Below, piece by piece: positions 1 to 6,459 of a stretch of 9,212 nucleotides of DNA. Made by a program: the position numbers and the translations under genes. How positions within the stretch are numbered: the first letter of the stretch is position 1; each line of letters opens with the position of its first letter. The notes under the pieces were generated by a model. The model saw only the letters and a program-made list of their open reading frames with translations. It did not search any database and was not told the DNA's origin. Origin of the DNA: Halobacteriales archaeon QS_9_70_65 (lineage in GTDB: Archaea; Halobacteriota; Halobacteria; Halobacteriales; Haloarculaceae); the NCBI GenBank assembly GCA_003023535.1, contig PXSC01000117.1:1-9212 (forward strand). Reading direction: 5' to 3'.

Positions 1-1498
1 TCCTCCGCGGCGACGTCCGCGAAGTTCGAGTGGTCGAGCTTCCACAGCTCCTTCAGCCGCTCGAGCTTGGCGTCCAGCTCCTCGTTGGCCGTCTCGGCCT
101 CCGCGAGTTCGCGCTTCAGCCGCTCGTTTTCCCGCTCGAGGCGGGTCACCTCGCGGCGCTCGCGGGCCTCCTTGCGCTCCTCGCGGCGGGCCGCCGACAG
201 CTCCGACTCCAACTCCTCGACGCGGTCGTCCTTCCGGTCGACGGTCTCCTCGAGGTCGTCGATGTGGCCCTCCAGGCGGTCGATGCGGGCCTTCAGGCGC
301 TTGATCTTCTTTTCCTCGGCGGTCAGCTCCCGGGGGTCGTGGTCGGTCGACTCCTCGTCGCCGTCGTCGTCGTCGGTCAGGTCGTCGACGACGGCCTCGA
401 CGCTGTCGTCGCCGCCGACGACGCGGGCGATGACCTCCCCGCGGTCCAGTCGCGGCGGCGTCCGGGCGGCGATCCGCTCGAACTGGTCGACGTGGTCGTC
501 GAAGGCGAACAGTGCCGCCGCCAGCGCGTCCCGCTCGTGGTCGTCGTCGTACGGCTCCTCGCGGGTGCGGTGGAGCTTCTCGTCGACCGGCAGGTCCCGC
601 TCGGGAATCCAGCCGCCGGCGTCGAAGCTCCGGCGGATCTTCTCGACGGTCTCCGGCATCGGCTCGACGTCGGCCGCCACCAGCACCGGCCGGCCGTGCT
701 CGATGATCCACTCGATGACCTCGGCGGTGTCGTCCCGGGGTCGATGCCGACGACGACGTGGTCCCGGCGGGTGGCCAGCGGCCGGTACTCGATGCCGTCG
801 CGGCGCTCCCGCTCGATCTCGACGCGGACGTCGCCGGAGCGCCGCGCCGACACCGGAATCTCGTCGGGCGTCGCCTCCACCTCGAACAGCGCCTGCGAGA
901 AGCCGCCGTACTTCTCGGTGACGTCCCGCTCGAAGACGAGGTCGGCGGCCTCGAGTTCGGACTCGACCTCGCGGGCGGCCTTTTTGACCGAGCCGTGGAT
1001 GCGGCGGGTGTAGCGGTCCTCGCTCCAGCCGCCCCCGCCGCCCGTCGAGCGACCGCGGGCGACCTTCACCTCGGTCGTGTCGGTGAACGCCGACACCTCG
1101 TAGCCGACGTTGCGGGCCGCCAGCCGGGCGGCGGCCTCCGCCTCCTTCATCGGCGGTTTCCCGTACGGGACGCCGTGGCGGGCGGCGACCCGCGACAGCG
1201 GCTCCGGCCGCTCGTCGCCCGTCACCTGCACCAGCTTCGTCCCGCTCGGCAGTTCCCGCAGGAAGGCCACAAGCGCGCCCTTGTCCTCGGCGAGTTCGTA
1301 CGTGTTGTCGGTCGCGACGATGGCCGGCTCCTCGGACCGGATGCGCCGGCGGAGTTTCCGCCGGCTGACCACGTCGCGGTCCATCTCGTCGCCGTCGACG
1401 GTGACGACGGCATACGAGGGCGCCTGGCCGCGGACGTCGCCGCTCTGGACGTCGACGCCGAAGATGAGCGAGTCGAGGGCGCTCGTGCGCGTGCTCAC
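1..1498 (-). pseudogene. DUF460/COG2433-family protein, frame-disrupted, 3' end off the left edge
   Basis: This is a haloarchaeal protein of the DUF460 (COG2433) family; its function is not known. I start it at the GTG at 1498-1496 (VSTRTSALDS...), which has a TATA-like box 27 bases upstream. Residues 1-256 read well, with conserved stretches such as DRDVVSRRKLRRRI, KLVQVTGDERPEPLSR and GGGWSEDRYTRRIHG, up to GIDPGT, a motif resembling the first acidic strand of RNase-H-like folds. At about 726-736 the frame changes: the downstream frame resumes as DTAEVIEWIIEHGRPVLVAA and continues to base 1. From my memory of the family, about 25-30 residues normally separate these two segments, so a short piece whose length is 1 more than a multiple of three is missing. 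The C-terminal part seen here has an acidic linker (about 350-390) and then a long charged coiled coil (about 30-340). The C-terminal domain lies outside the window. Family assignment is firm; whether the break is real or a sequence error is not. Confidence 0.85.
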
Positions 1499-1521
1499 GG
1501 CCACCGGTAGGCGTCGGTCGA

Positions 1522-1529
1522 GTATTAAA
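1522..1529 (-). promoter_or_regulatory. TATA-like box of the DUF460 gene
   Basis: The minus strand reads TTTAATAC, an AT-only island in very GC-rich DNA. It is centred about 27 bases before the GTG at 1498, the spacing expected for a leaderless archaeal transcript. This supports the GTG start over the internal ATG further in. Confidence 0.6.
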
Positions 1530-1577
1530 CCCCCGTGCCGGAAGCGCCGTCGCGGCCACCGCCCCTCCGGGCCCGGG

Positions 1578-1583
1578 TTTATG
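1578..1583 (+). promoter_or_regulatory. TATA-like box of the MaoC-family gene
   Basis: TTTATG sits in GC-rich DNA and is centred about 26 bases before the ATG at 1607, as for a leaderless transcript. It shares the 108-base intergenic region with the divergent promoter at 1522-1529; the two boxes are about 55 bases apart. Confidence 0.5.
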
Positions 1584-1606
1584 TCTCCCGGTGACGACCT
1601 CCGGCC

Positions 1607-2062
1607 ATGGCACGATACTTCGAGGACCTCGAGGCGGGCGACGTTTACGAGCCCGACGGTCGCTACGAGTTCGACGCGGCGAACATCAAGGAGTTCGCCG
1701 AGCAGTACGACCCCCAGCCGTTCCACGTCGACGAGGCGGCCGCCGAGGAGTCCATCTTCGGCGGGCTCGCGGCGTCCGGCTGGCACACCGCTTCGGCGTG
1801 TATGCGGCTGCTGGTCGACGGCTTCCTGGATCCCGAGACGTCGATGGGCGCGAGCGGCGTCGAGGAGCTGCGGTGGATCGAGCCGGTCCACCCCGGCGAC
1901 ACGCTCCGCGTCGAGGTGGCGGTCCTCGACAAGCGGGTCTCCGAGAGCCGCCCGGAGATGGGCCACGTCCGCATGACGCTGACCGGGTACAACCAGGACG
2001 AGGACCCGGTCATCGAGTGGACCTCGACCGGCATGTACCGCCGGCGGAACCCCGGCGGGTAG
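1607..2062 (+). CDS. MaoC family dehydratase (hotdog fold)
   Basis: This 151-residue protein has the size and pattern of a single-domain MaoC-like (R)-specific enoyl-CoA hydratase. Family members add water to trans-2-enoyl-CoA thioesters; the substrate here cannot be read from sequence. The hydratase motif is visible as YDPQPFHVD (residues 34-42), with D35 and H40 in the places of the catalytic Asp and His. The glycine-rich stretch FGGLAASGWHT (about 51-62) and ELRWIEPVHPGDTL (about 87-100) are also typical. The start at 1607 fits the MARYFEDLEAGD opening of the family and the upstream TATA-like box. It is intact, divergent from the DUF460 gene and convergent with the ABC operon, so it is probably transcribed alone. 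Family is confident; physiological role is open. Confidence 0.9.
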   Translation: MARYFEDLEAGDVYEPDGRYEFDAANIKEFAEQYDPQPFHVDEAAAEESIFGGLAASGWHTASACMRLLVDGFLDPETSMGASGVEELRWIEPVHPGDTLRVEVAVLDKRVSESRPEMGHVRMTLTGYNQDEDPVIEWTSTGMYRRRNPGG

Positions 2063-2065
2063 CCA

Positions 2066-2094
2066 CCGGCGGAACCGCGAGAAGCGGTCGCCGG
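2066..2094. terminator. Bulged hairpin between convergent genes
   Basis: In the 38-base gap between two convergent stop codons (2060-2062 and 2101-2103), ccggcg (2066-2071) pairs with cgccgg (2089-2094). Inside it accgc (2074-2078) pairs with gcggt (2084-2088), with a 2-base bulge and a GAGAA loop. There is no T-tract, so a role as a two-way transcript end or 3' stabiliser is inference from position and symmetry. Confidence 0.35.
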
Positions 2095-2100
2095 CGGGCG

Positions 2101-2662
2101 CTACTCGAGGGCCGCCCGGTACCGGGCGACGGGATCGTCGACGGGGCCGTCGAAGGCGACCGTCCCGTCGGCCAGCACCGTCAGCCGGTCGAAGGCGTCG
2201 GCGAACGCCTCGACGTTATGCGTCGAGACGACGACGGAGCGCTTCTCGCCGGGGTAGTCGGCGAGAAAGGCGACGATGCGCCGCCGGGAGAAGTCGTCGA
2301 CGTCGGTCAGCGGCTCGTCGAGCAGCAGGTACCGCGGCCGCTTGATCATCGCCAGCGCGAGGTCGAGCTTCGTCCGGAAGCCCCCCGAGAGGTCGCCGGC
2401 CTTCCGGTGGGCGGCGGGGCCGAGCCGCAGTGCCTCCAGCAGCGTCTCGGTCCAGTCGGTCGGCGGCGGGTCGGCGGCGAACGACCGGAACACCGAGAGG
2501 TTCTCCCGGACGGTGAGATCGGGGTAGAACCGCGGCCGCTGGAAGCCGACGCCGACGGCGGCGTCGGGGCGGTCGAACTGACACCGCCGACAGCGCCGTC
2601 ACGTCGCCGTACCGCTTGGAGGCCGCCTCGACGGCGAAGGCGGCGTTACCCACCGACACCAC
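2101..2662 (-). pseudogene. ABC transporter ATP-binding protein, Walker A segment missing and frame broken
   Basis: This is the ATPase of the lipoprotein-permease-ATPase operon. The start is GTG at 2662 (or GTG at 2659), overlapping the permease stop by 17 bases. The first 27 or so codons read FAVEAASKRYGDVTALSAVS, a normal ABC ATPase opening. At about 2576-2582 the frame changes and resumes as FDRPDAAVGVGFQRPRFYPD. The second frame carries the Q-loop (GFQRP), the signature LSGGF, Walker B and D-loop (YLLLDEPLTDVD), the H-loop histidine in STHNVEAF, and a normal C-terminus. The P-loop GxxGxGKT that should lie between the two parts is absent in all frames. Judged by family size, about 45 residues are missing, with a length 2 more than a multiple of three. 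As written the gene cannot make a working ATPase. The good conservation on both sides points to a very recent deletion or a sequencing/assembly error. Confidence 0.85.
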
Positions 2663-3722
2663 CCCGGTCGTAGCGCCGGATCGCGGCGCCGAGCAGCAGC
2701 ACCGCGGCGCCGGCGGCGGCGACGAGCCACGTCACCGCGTCGGCGTAGAACGACAGCGACCCGCCCCGGAGCATCGTCCCCCGCAGCGCCACCAGCGAGT
2801 GGTGCGTCGGCAGCGCCCGCGCGATGGTCAGCCGCAGCGCCGAGTAGAAGCCGACGGGGTAGACCAGCCCCGACAGCGCCAGAACGCCGACCGCGAGCCC
2901 GAGGTTGACGAACACCGCCGCCTGCCGGAGCCGCAGGGCGAACAGAACCGCCAGCCCCGCCGCCGCGGTGTAGAGAAACGACAGCCCGAGCACGGCGAGC
3001 GTCTCGACGCCGAGGGCGTCGAAGCCGTAGCCGTAGTACCGTGCCGCCGCCGACGCCACCCCCGCCGGCACGACCACGAGCAGTCCGTAGAACAGCAGCT
3101 TGGCGGCGACGACGTACTCGAGTCGCGTCTCCGTCCGCAGCCGGTCCATCACGCGACGCTCCTCCCGGACCTGGTAGGGGACGTAGACGAGCGCGTACAG
3201 CACGACCAGCGCGAACAGCGCCGACGGGAGCATGAACTCCGACAGCGCCCGCTCGGTGCCGACGGCCTCCTGTTCGAGGGAGACCGTCGCCGGGAAGGCG
3301 TCGTCGAACCGCGACTCCAACAGGCCGAGGGTCAGCGCCGCCGGGTCCGAAAGCGGCGCGTTCGTCCGGTCGGTGATCACCGTCACCGTCGCCTCGGCGT
3401 CGGCGTCGGTGAGGTCCGGCGGGACGACGAACGTCAGATACACCTCCTCACGCCGCATCGCCCGGACGGCGGCCGCCCGGTCGTCGTAGTCGACCGGCGT
3501 CGCGAAGAAGCCGACGGCGCCGCGGACGAGCCGCACGTCCGACTCGGTGGTCGCCTCCCCGGCGGGCGCGACGGCCACGGGGAGGTCCTGCGGGATGGTC
3601 TGCTGGTAGACCGACGTCCCGGCCGCCAGCGCCGCCGGCACGACCACCAGCAGGACGACGAACAGCCCGAGGTTCCGCCGGACCGTGATGGCTTCCTTCC
3701 GGAGCAGCGCCAGCGGCCCCAT
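2646..3722 (-). CDS. ABC-2 type transporter permease
   Basis: A 358-residue integral membrane protein, apparently complete. Hydrophobicity suggests TM1 at about 19-35, an external domain of about 125 residues (36-163), then TM segments at about 164-184, 204-226, 240-264, 269-291 and 328-347. One helix, a large external domain and a five-helix bundle is the layout of ABC-2 exporter permeases of the NatB/YhgE-like type (ABC2_membrane_3). The ATG at 3722-3720 overlaps the stop of the upstream lipoprotein gene (TGATG), and its 3' end overlaps the ATPase start, so the three genes are translationally coupled. Substrate is unknown; the partner lipoprotein suggests transport or remodelling at the outer face of the membrane. 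The family call is by topology and context, not by a specific motif. Confidence 0.85.
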   Translation of the reverse strand: MGPLALLRKEAITVRRNLGLFVVLLVVVPAALAAGTSVYQQTIPQDLPVAVAPAGEATTESDVRLVRGAVGFFATPVDYDDRAAAVRAMRREEVYLTFVVPPDLTDADAEATVTVITDRTNAPLSDPAALTLGLLESRFDDAFPATVSLEQEAVGTERALSEFMLPSALFALVVLYALVYVPYQVREERRVMDRLRTETRLEYVVAAKLLFYGLLVVVPAGVASAAARYYGYGFDALGVETLAVLGLSFLYTAAAGLAVLFALRLRQAAVFVNLGLAVGVLALSGLVYPVGFYSALRLTIARALPTHHSLVALRGTMLRGGSLSFYADAVTWLVAAAGAAVLLLGAAIRRYDRGGVGG

Positions 3723-4729
3723 CAGAGGTACCCGGCGAGAACGGCCGCTCCCTCGACGTCGCCGCGGTAGCTGACGGTCACGATGTCGTCGTCCTGGTCG
3801 ACCGCGATGTTCGACAACTCGGCGGCGACGGCGTCGTCGGCGTCGTTCCGCAGGAACGAGCGGACGGTGACGGTGAAGTCGGCCATTTCGCGGGCGTCGC
3901 TCCGCGAGTCGGCCCGCAGTTCGGCGTCGACGGCGACCGACGAGCCGTCCGTCGCGTAGGCGACCGTCCCGACGGTCGCCAGCTCGTAGACGTCCAGCGA
4001 GGCGATGTCCGGCACTCGGTCGTCGTCGTCCGGCGGGAGGTACGCCCGGGGGTCGTCCGTGGCCGCGACGACGGACGTCGCCGGCGTGTCGTCGCCGGTC
4101 ACCCTGGCGTCCTCGAGGGCACCGGCGACCGTCCCGGACGCCGACCCGCGGTCGGCGCGGGCCGTCTCGATGGCCGCCTCGACGGCCGCCTCGCTGCCGA
4201 CCGCGTACCGACCGTCGGCGACGGACCCCAGGTAGTCGGTCTCGGGGCCGCCGTCGGTCGGCTCGTAGACGGTGCCGCCCTCGTGGTCGCGGGGCTCGTA
4301 GGCGAGACCGGTGGCGGACTCGACGGCGTCGGCGACGGTCGCCTCGGACCACTCGCCGTCGACGACGTAGGCGGCGAACTCCCCGCGCGGCTCGTCGGCG
4401 AAGATCACGACGGTGTCGGCCTCGGCCACCGACAACCCGGTCCGGGACTCGAACTCCGCGACGAGGCCGGCGTCGTCGTCCGCGCCGGCCGCGCCGCCGC
4501 CGTACGCCGCCAGCAGCCGCTCGGTCGCCTCGCGGGCCGCAGACGCGTCGGTCCCGTACAGCTGCGCGGTGTCGGCCCGGACGAGCACCCCCGTCCCGGC
4601 CGGTGCCTGGTCGGTCGGCGCGCCGGGGTCGACCGACTCCGAGTCGTTACAGCCGGCCAGTCCCGTCAAGAGTGCCGCCGCGCCGGCCGACAGCAGTTGC
4701 CGCCGGTCGAGCGGGAACGTCGAGTGCAT
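3722..4729 (-). CDS. Tat-exported lipoprotein of an ABC operon, function unknown
   Basis: A 335-residue protein with an N-terminal DRRQLLSAGAAALL twin-arginine-type signal and a lipobox ending LAGC, with C27 as the likely lipidated residue. It should be exported folded by Tat and anchored outside the membrane. The mature part is acidic and rich in Ala, Asp and Thr, with a low-complexity run of Asp near PPDDDDRVPDIA. I do not recognise a named domain. It does not resemble a typical periplasmic solute-binding protein, which fits an ABC-2 (export-type) rather than importer partner. It is the first gene of the operon; its TGA overlaps the permease ATG by one base. The start at 4729 is supported by a TATA-like box with a BRE-like element 27 bases upstream. 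Confidence 0.8.
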   Translation of the reverse strand: MHSTFPLDRRQLLSAGAAALLTGLAGCNDSESVDPGAPTDQAPAGTGVLVRADTAQLYGTDASAAREATERLLAAYGGGAAGADDDAGLVAEFESRTGLSVAEADTVVIFADEPRGEFAAYVVDGEWSEATVADAVESATGLAYEPRDHEGGTVYEPTDGGPETDYLGSVADGRYAVGSEAAVEAAIETARADRGSASGTVAGALEDARVTGDDTPATSVVAATDDPRAYLPPDDDDRVPDIASLDVYELATVGTVAYATDGSSVAVDAELRADSRSDAREMADFTVTVRSFLRNDADDAVAAELSNIAVDQDDDIVTVSYRGDVEGAAVLAGYL

Positions 4730-4752
4730 CGTTAGCCACCACGACAGGTCCG

Positions 4753-4766
4753 AGTAAATGCTTTCG
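4753..4766 (-). promoter_or_regulatory. TATA box and BRE of the lipoprotein/ABC operon
   Basis: The minus strand reads CGAAAG followed directly by CATTTACT. CGAAA is the form of the BRE (TFB-recognition) element seen in haloarchaea. The AT-rich box is centred about 27 bases before the ATG at 4729. It is the most complete promoter in the window. Confidence 0.65.
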
Positions 4767-4790
4767 GTCGCTTCGGGGGGCCGTGTCCGG

Positions 4791-5899
4791 TCAGCGAGAG
4801 CCGGTCGGTCGACCGGTGTCGGGTGGGGACTCGAACGGGATCGACCACTCGCAATGCGAGGGCGAGCGAGCGCAGCGAGCGAGGCCTCGGGAAGCAGCGA
4901 GCGGGAGGAGCGACGTCGGGAGCGACGACACGGGAACGTGGTTCGAACGACGGCTCCGCGAGCCGTCGTTCGTCATACCGGAAGAGCGAAGCTCTTCCGT
5001 AGATCGCGGATCTCCGATCCGCTCACTCCCGGAACTCGCTGATTTCCGGAGACAGCGATAACCGCTCGGGAACGGGACGTCGAGACCGTCGCCGTCGTCC
5101 GGCAGCAGCACCCGCTCGCCGTCGAAGGCCGCCCGGGCCTCCCGCAGGAGGGGGTCGGGGTCGCCGGCGTACCGCGAGGAGAGGTGGACGAGCGCGAGCC
5201 GGCGGGCGCCGGCGTCGTTCGCCACCGCGGCGGCCTCGGCGGCCGTCGCGTGGGCCGTCCGGTCGGCGCGGTCGGCGCGGTCGGCGGCGAAGGTGGCGTC
5301 GTGGATCAGCAGGTCGGCGTCGGCGGCGGCCTCGACGGTCGCCGCCGTCGGCCGCGTGTCGCCGGTGTACACCACCCGCCGGCCGGGCCGGGGGTCGCCG
5401 ACGACCTGGTCCGGCTCGACGACGGTGCCGTCTTCGAGTTCGACGGTCTCGCCGGCGTGGAGCCGCTGGAACTTCGGGCCGACGGGGACGCCCAGCTCCT
5501 CGGCCCGCTCGCGGTCGAAGCGACCCTTCCGTTCGTCCTCGATCAGCGCGTAGCCGACCGACCGGGTGTCGTGGTCGGTCTCGAAGGCCCGCACCTCGTA
5601 GCCGTCGGCGTCCAGCGCGTACCGGCCGGCGCGTGTACTGCCAGCGGTTCCGTCCGGTCATTGAAATCCATCGTCTGCAGCAGCCCCGGAACGCCGAGGA
5701 CGTGGTCGCCGTGGAGGTGCGTGACGAAGACGTGGGAGACGTCGAAGCCGGTTCCGAACCGCATCATCTGTCGCTGGGTGCCTTCGCCGCAGTCGAACAG
5801 CATGCGCTCGCCCTCCCGGCGGAGGAAGATTCCGCTCGTGTTCCGCCGGGTCGTCGGCACGGCCCCGCCGGTCCCGAGGAACGCCACGCGCAGCGACAT
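4791..5899 (-). pseudogene. rnz: Ribonuclease Z (tRNase Z), frame-disrupted, with an abnormal C-terminal tail
   Basis: tRNase Z cuts tRNA precursors at the 3' side in the cytoplasm; it is a zinc-dependent metallo-beta-lactamase-fold enzyme. The start ATG is at 5899 (MSLRVAFLGTGGAVPTTRRN). FDCGEGTQRQ (35-44) and the zinc motif THLHGDH (60-66: H61, H63, D65, H66) are present. After LAVHAPAGTR, at about 5612-5622, the frame changes and resumes at ALDADGYEVRAFETDHDTRS. The rest is normal: YTGDTRPT, LLIHDATF and LVHLSSRY. About 25-30 residues seem to be missing at the junction, with a length 1 more than a multiple of three. The usual end is near DGLDVPFP (about 5068), but here the frame runs on for some 90 residues of Ser/Arg-rich sequence through the hairpin segment to TGA at 4791-4793. 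A tandem 9-base repeat at 5261-5287 encodes ADRADRADR. The break may be a sequence error, since this enzyme is normally needed for tRNA maturation. Confidence 0.85.
4801..5049. repeat. Hairpin-rich segment with a 6-base-spaced stem-loop series
   Basis: This stretch is packed with perfect inverted repeats. The clearest are 4944-4972 (13-bp stem, loop cgc), 4979-4999 (9-bp stem, loop gaa), 5006-5022 (7-bp stem, loop tcc) and 5029-5049 (6-bp stem, 9-base loop). The three gaps between them are each exactly 6 bases. Further left are a 7-bp dyad at 4801-4816, ctcgc-aat-gcgag at 4848-4860, and two direct copies of gcgagcgag (4862-4870, 4875-4883). The rnz frame runs through it without a stop. Similar GAGCGAGC-rich, hairpin-rich segments are common in haloarchaeal intergenic DNA, but no transposase or target duplication is visible. 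Function is unknown; a 3' structured or repeat-derived element is my inference. Confidence 0.6.
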
Positions 5900-5920
5900 A
5901 CCGGAACGGAGTGGCGACGC

Positions 5921-5930
5921 GGTTAAACCG
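5921..5930 (-). promoter_or_regulatory. TATA-like box of rnz
   Basis: The minus strand reads CGGTTTAACC, centred about 26 bases before the ATG at 5899, which fits a leaderless transcript and supports that start. Confidence 0.6.
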
Positions 5931-5960
5931 ACTTCGGTGCGTAGTCGGAGAGACTCGACC

Positions 5961-5968
5961 TTTTTATG
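5961..5968 (+). promoter_or_regulatory. TATA-like box of the small lipoprotein gene
   Basis: TTTTTATG is centred about 27 bases before the ATG at 5992 and lies in a markedly AT-rich run (5961-5993). It is divergent from the rnz box, about 35 bases away, and fixes the start at 5992 or 5995 rather than the longer upstream frame. Confidence 0.6.
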
Positions 5969-5991
5969 ATTCTATACTGTGTGTATGTATC

Positions 5992-6459
5992 ATGATGCCC
6001 TCCCGGCGGGAGATACTTGTAGTCGGGACCGCCGCATTTTGTGCGGGGTGTACCGAGATCGGCACCGGATCCGGAGTGGAGTCCCGAGAGACCCCTACAG
6101 AAACCACTGACACACCGACCTCGGAGCCCGTCCCGGACGTGCGGGTCAAAAACGAGCAGGAACGAACGGTGAACGCCAAGATAGCCGTCGACCGAGCCTC
6201 CGAAGACGATGACGACACGGTGTTTACCGACGAAGTGACCCTCGATCCGGATGGCATCGTCGATCTCGACGATGTCTATTCCGGTAGTGCCACGTACCGT
6301 TTCACCGTCGAACTTGAGAGCGGACCGTCCCAAACGACCGAGATTGAGACTGAACAGAGCCGATACAGCGTCGTGTCGATCCGTATAGAGGACGCCATCC
6401 GGATCGTGCGACTTAATGTCAGCCCCCCACCCACGCCCACGCCCACGAACTCCCCCTGA
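5992..6459 (+). CDS. Small Tat lipoprotein, function unknown
   Basis: A 155-residue predicted secreted lipoprotein. The start MMPSRREILVVGTAAF carries an SRRE twin-arginine motif, and the lipobox is FCAGC with C20 as the likely lipid anchor. A Thr/Glu/Pro-rich linker (about 25-48) follows, then a region of alternating hydrophobic residues (about 50-140) that suggests a small beta-sandwich of the kind found in many haloarchaeal surface lipoproteins. It ends in a Pro/Thr tail (PPPTPTPTNSP) written by a cccacg triplicate. I recognise no named domain. GC is lower than in its neighbours (38 of 60 bases at 6061-6120), and codon use is less GC-extreme, which suggests acquisition or a different origin. 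It stands alone between rnz (divergent) and a degraded region. Confidence 0.75.
   Translation: MMPSRREILVVGTAAFCAGCTEIGTGSGVESRETPTETTDTPTSEPVPDVRVKNEQERTVNAKIAVDRASEDDDDTVFTDEVTLDPDGIVDLDDVYSGSATYRFTVELESGPSQTTEIETEQSRYSVVSIRIEDAIRIVRLNVSPPPTPTPTNSP

Noticed and set aside
30..1013. Long plus-strand open frames opposite the DUF460 gene
   Set aside because: They are antisense shadows made by high GC; low-complexity Arg/Ser or Val/Leu/Asp-rich translations with no family pattern, while the minus strand gives clear conserved protein.
2616..3770. Plus-strand open frame of 384 codons opposite the permease
   Set aside because: The translation is an Arg/Gln/Pro/His-rich low-complexity product typical of antisense high-GC frames; the minus-strand permease has a coherent membrane topology.
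4825..4945. Possible tRNA or attachment-site remnant (gactcgaacggg, ggttcgaac)
   Set aside because: The TTCGA-like pieces resemble a T-loop, but no pairing T-stem, anticodon arm or acceptor stem can be formed on either strand.
4944..5049. CRISPR array
   Set aside because: The units are palindromes of differing sequence and length with 6-base spacers, not identical repeats with spacers of about 35 bases; no cas genes are present.
5911..5991. Upstream extension of the small lipoprotein to 5911
   Set aside because: It would run through both promoter boxes and place the Tat signal internally; the ATG at 5992 directly precedes the SRRE signal.
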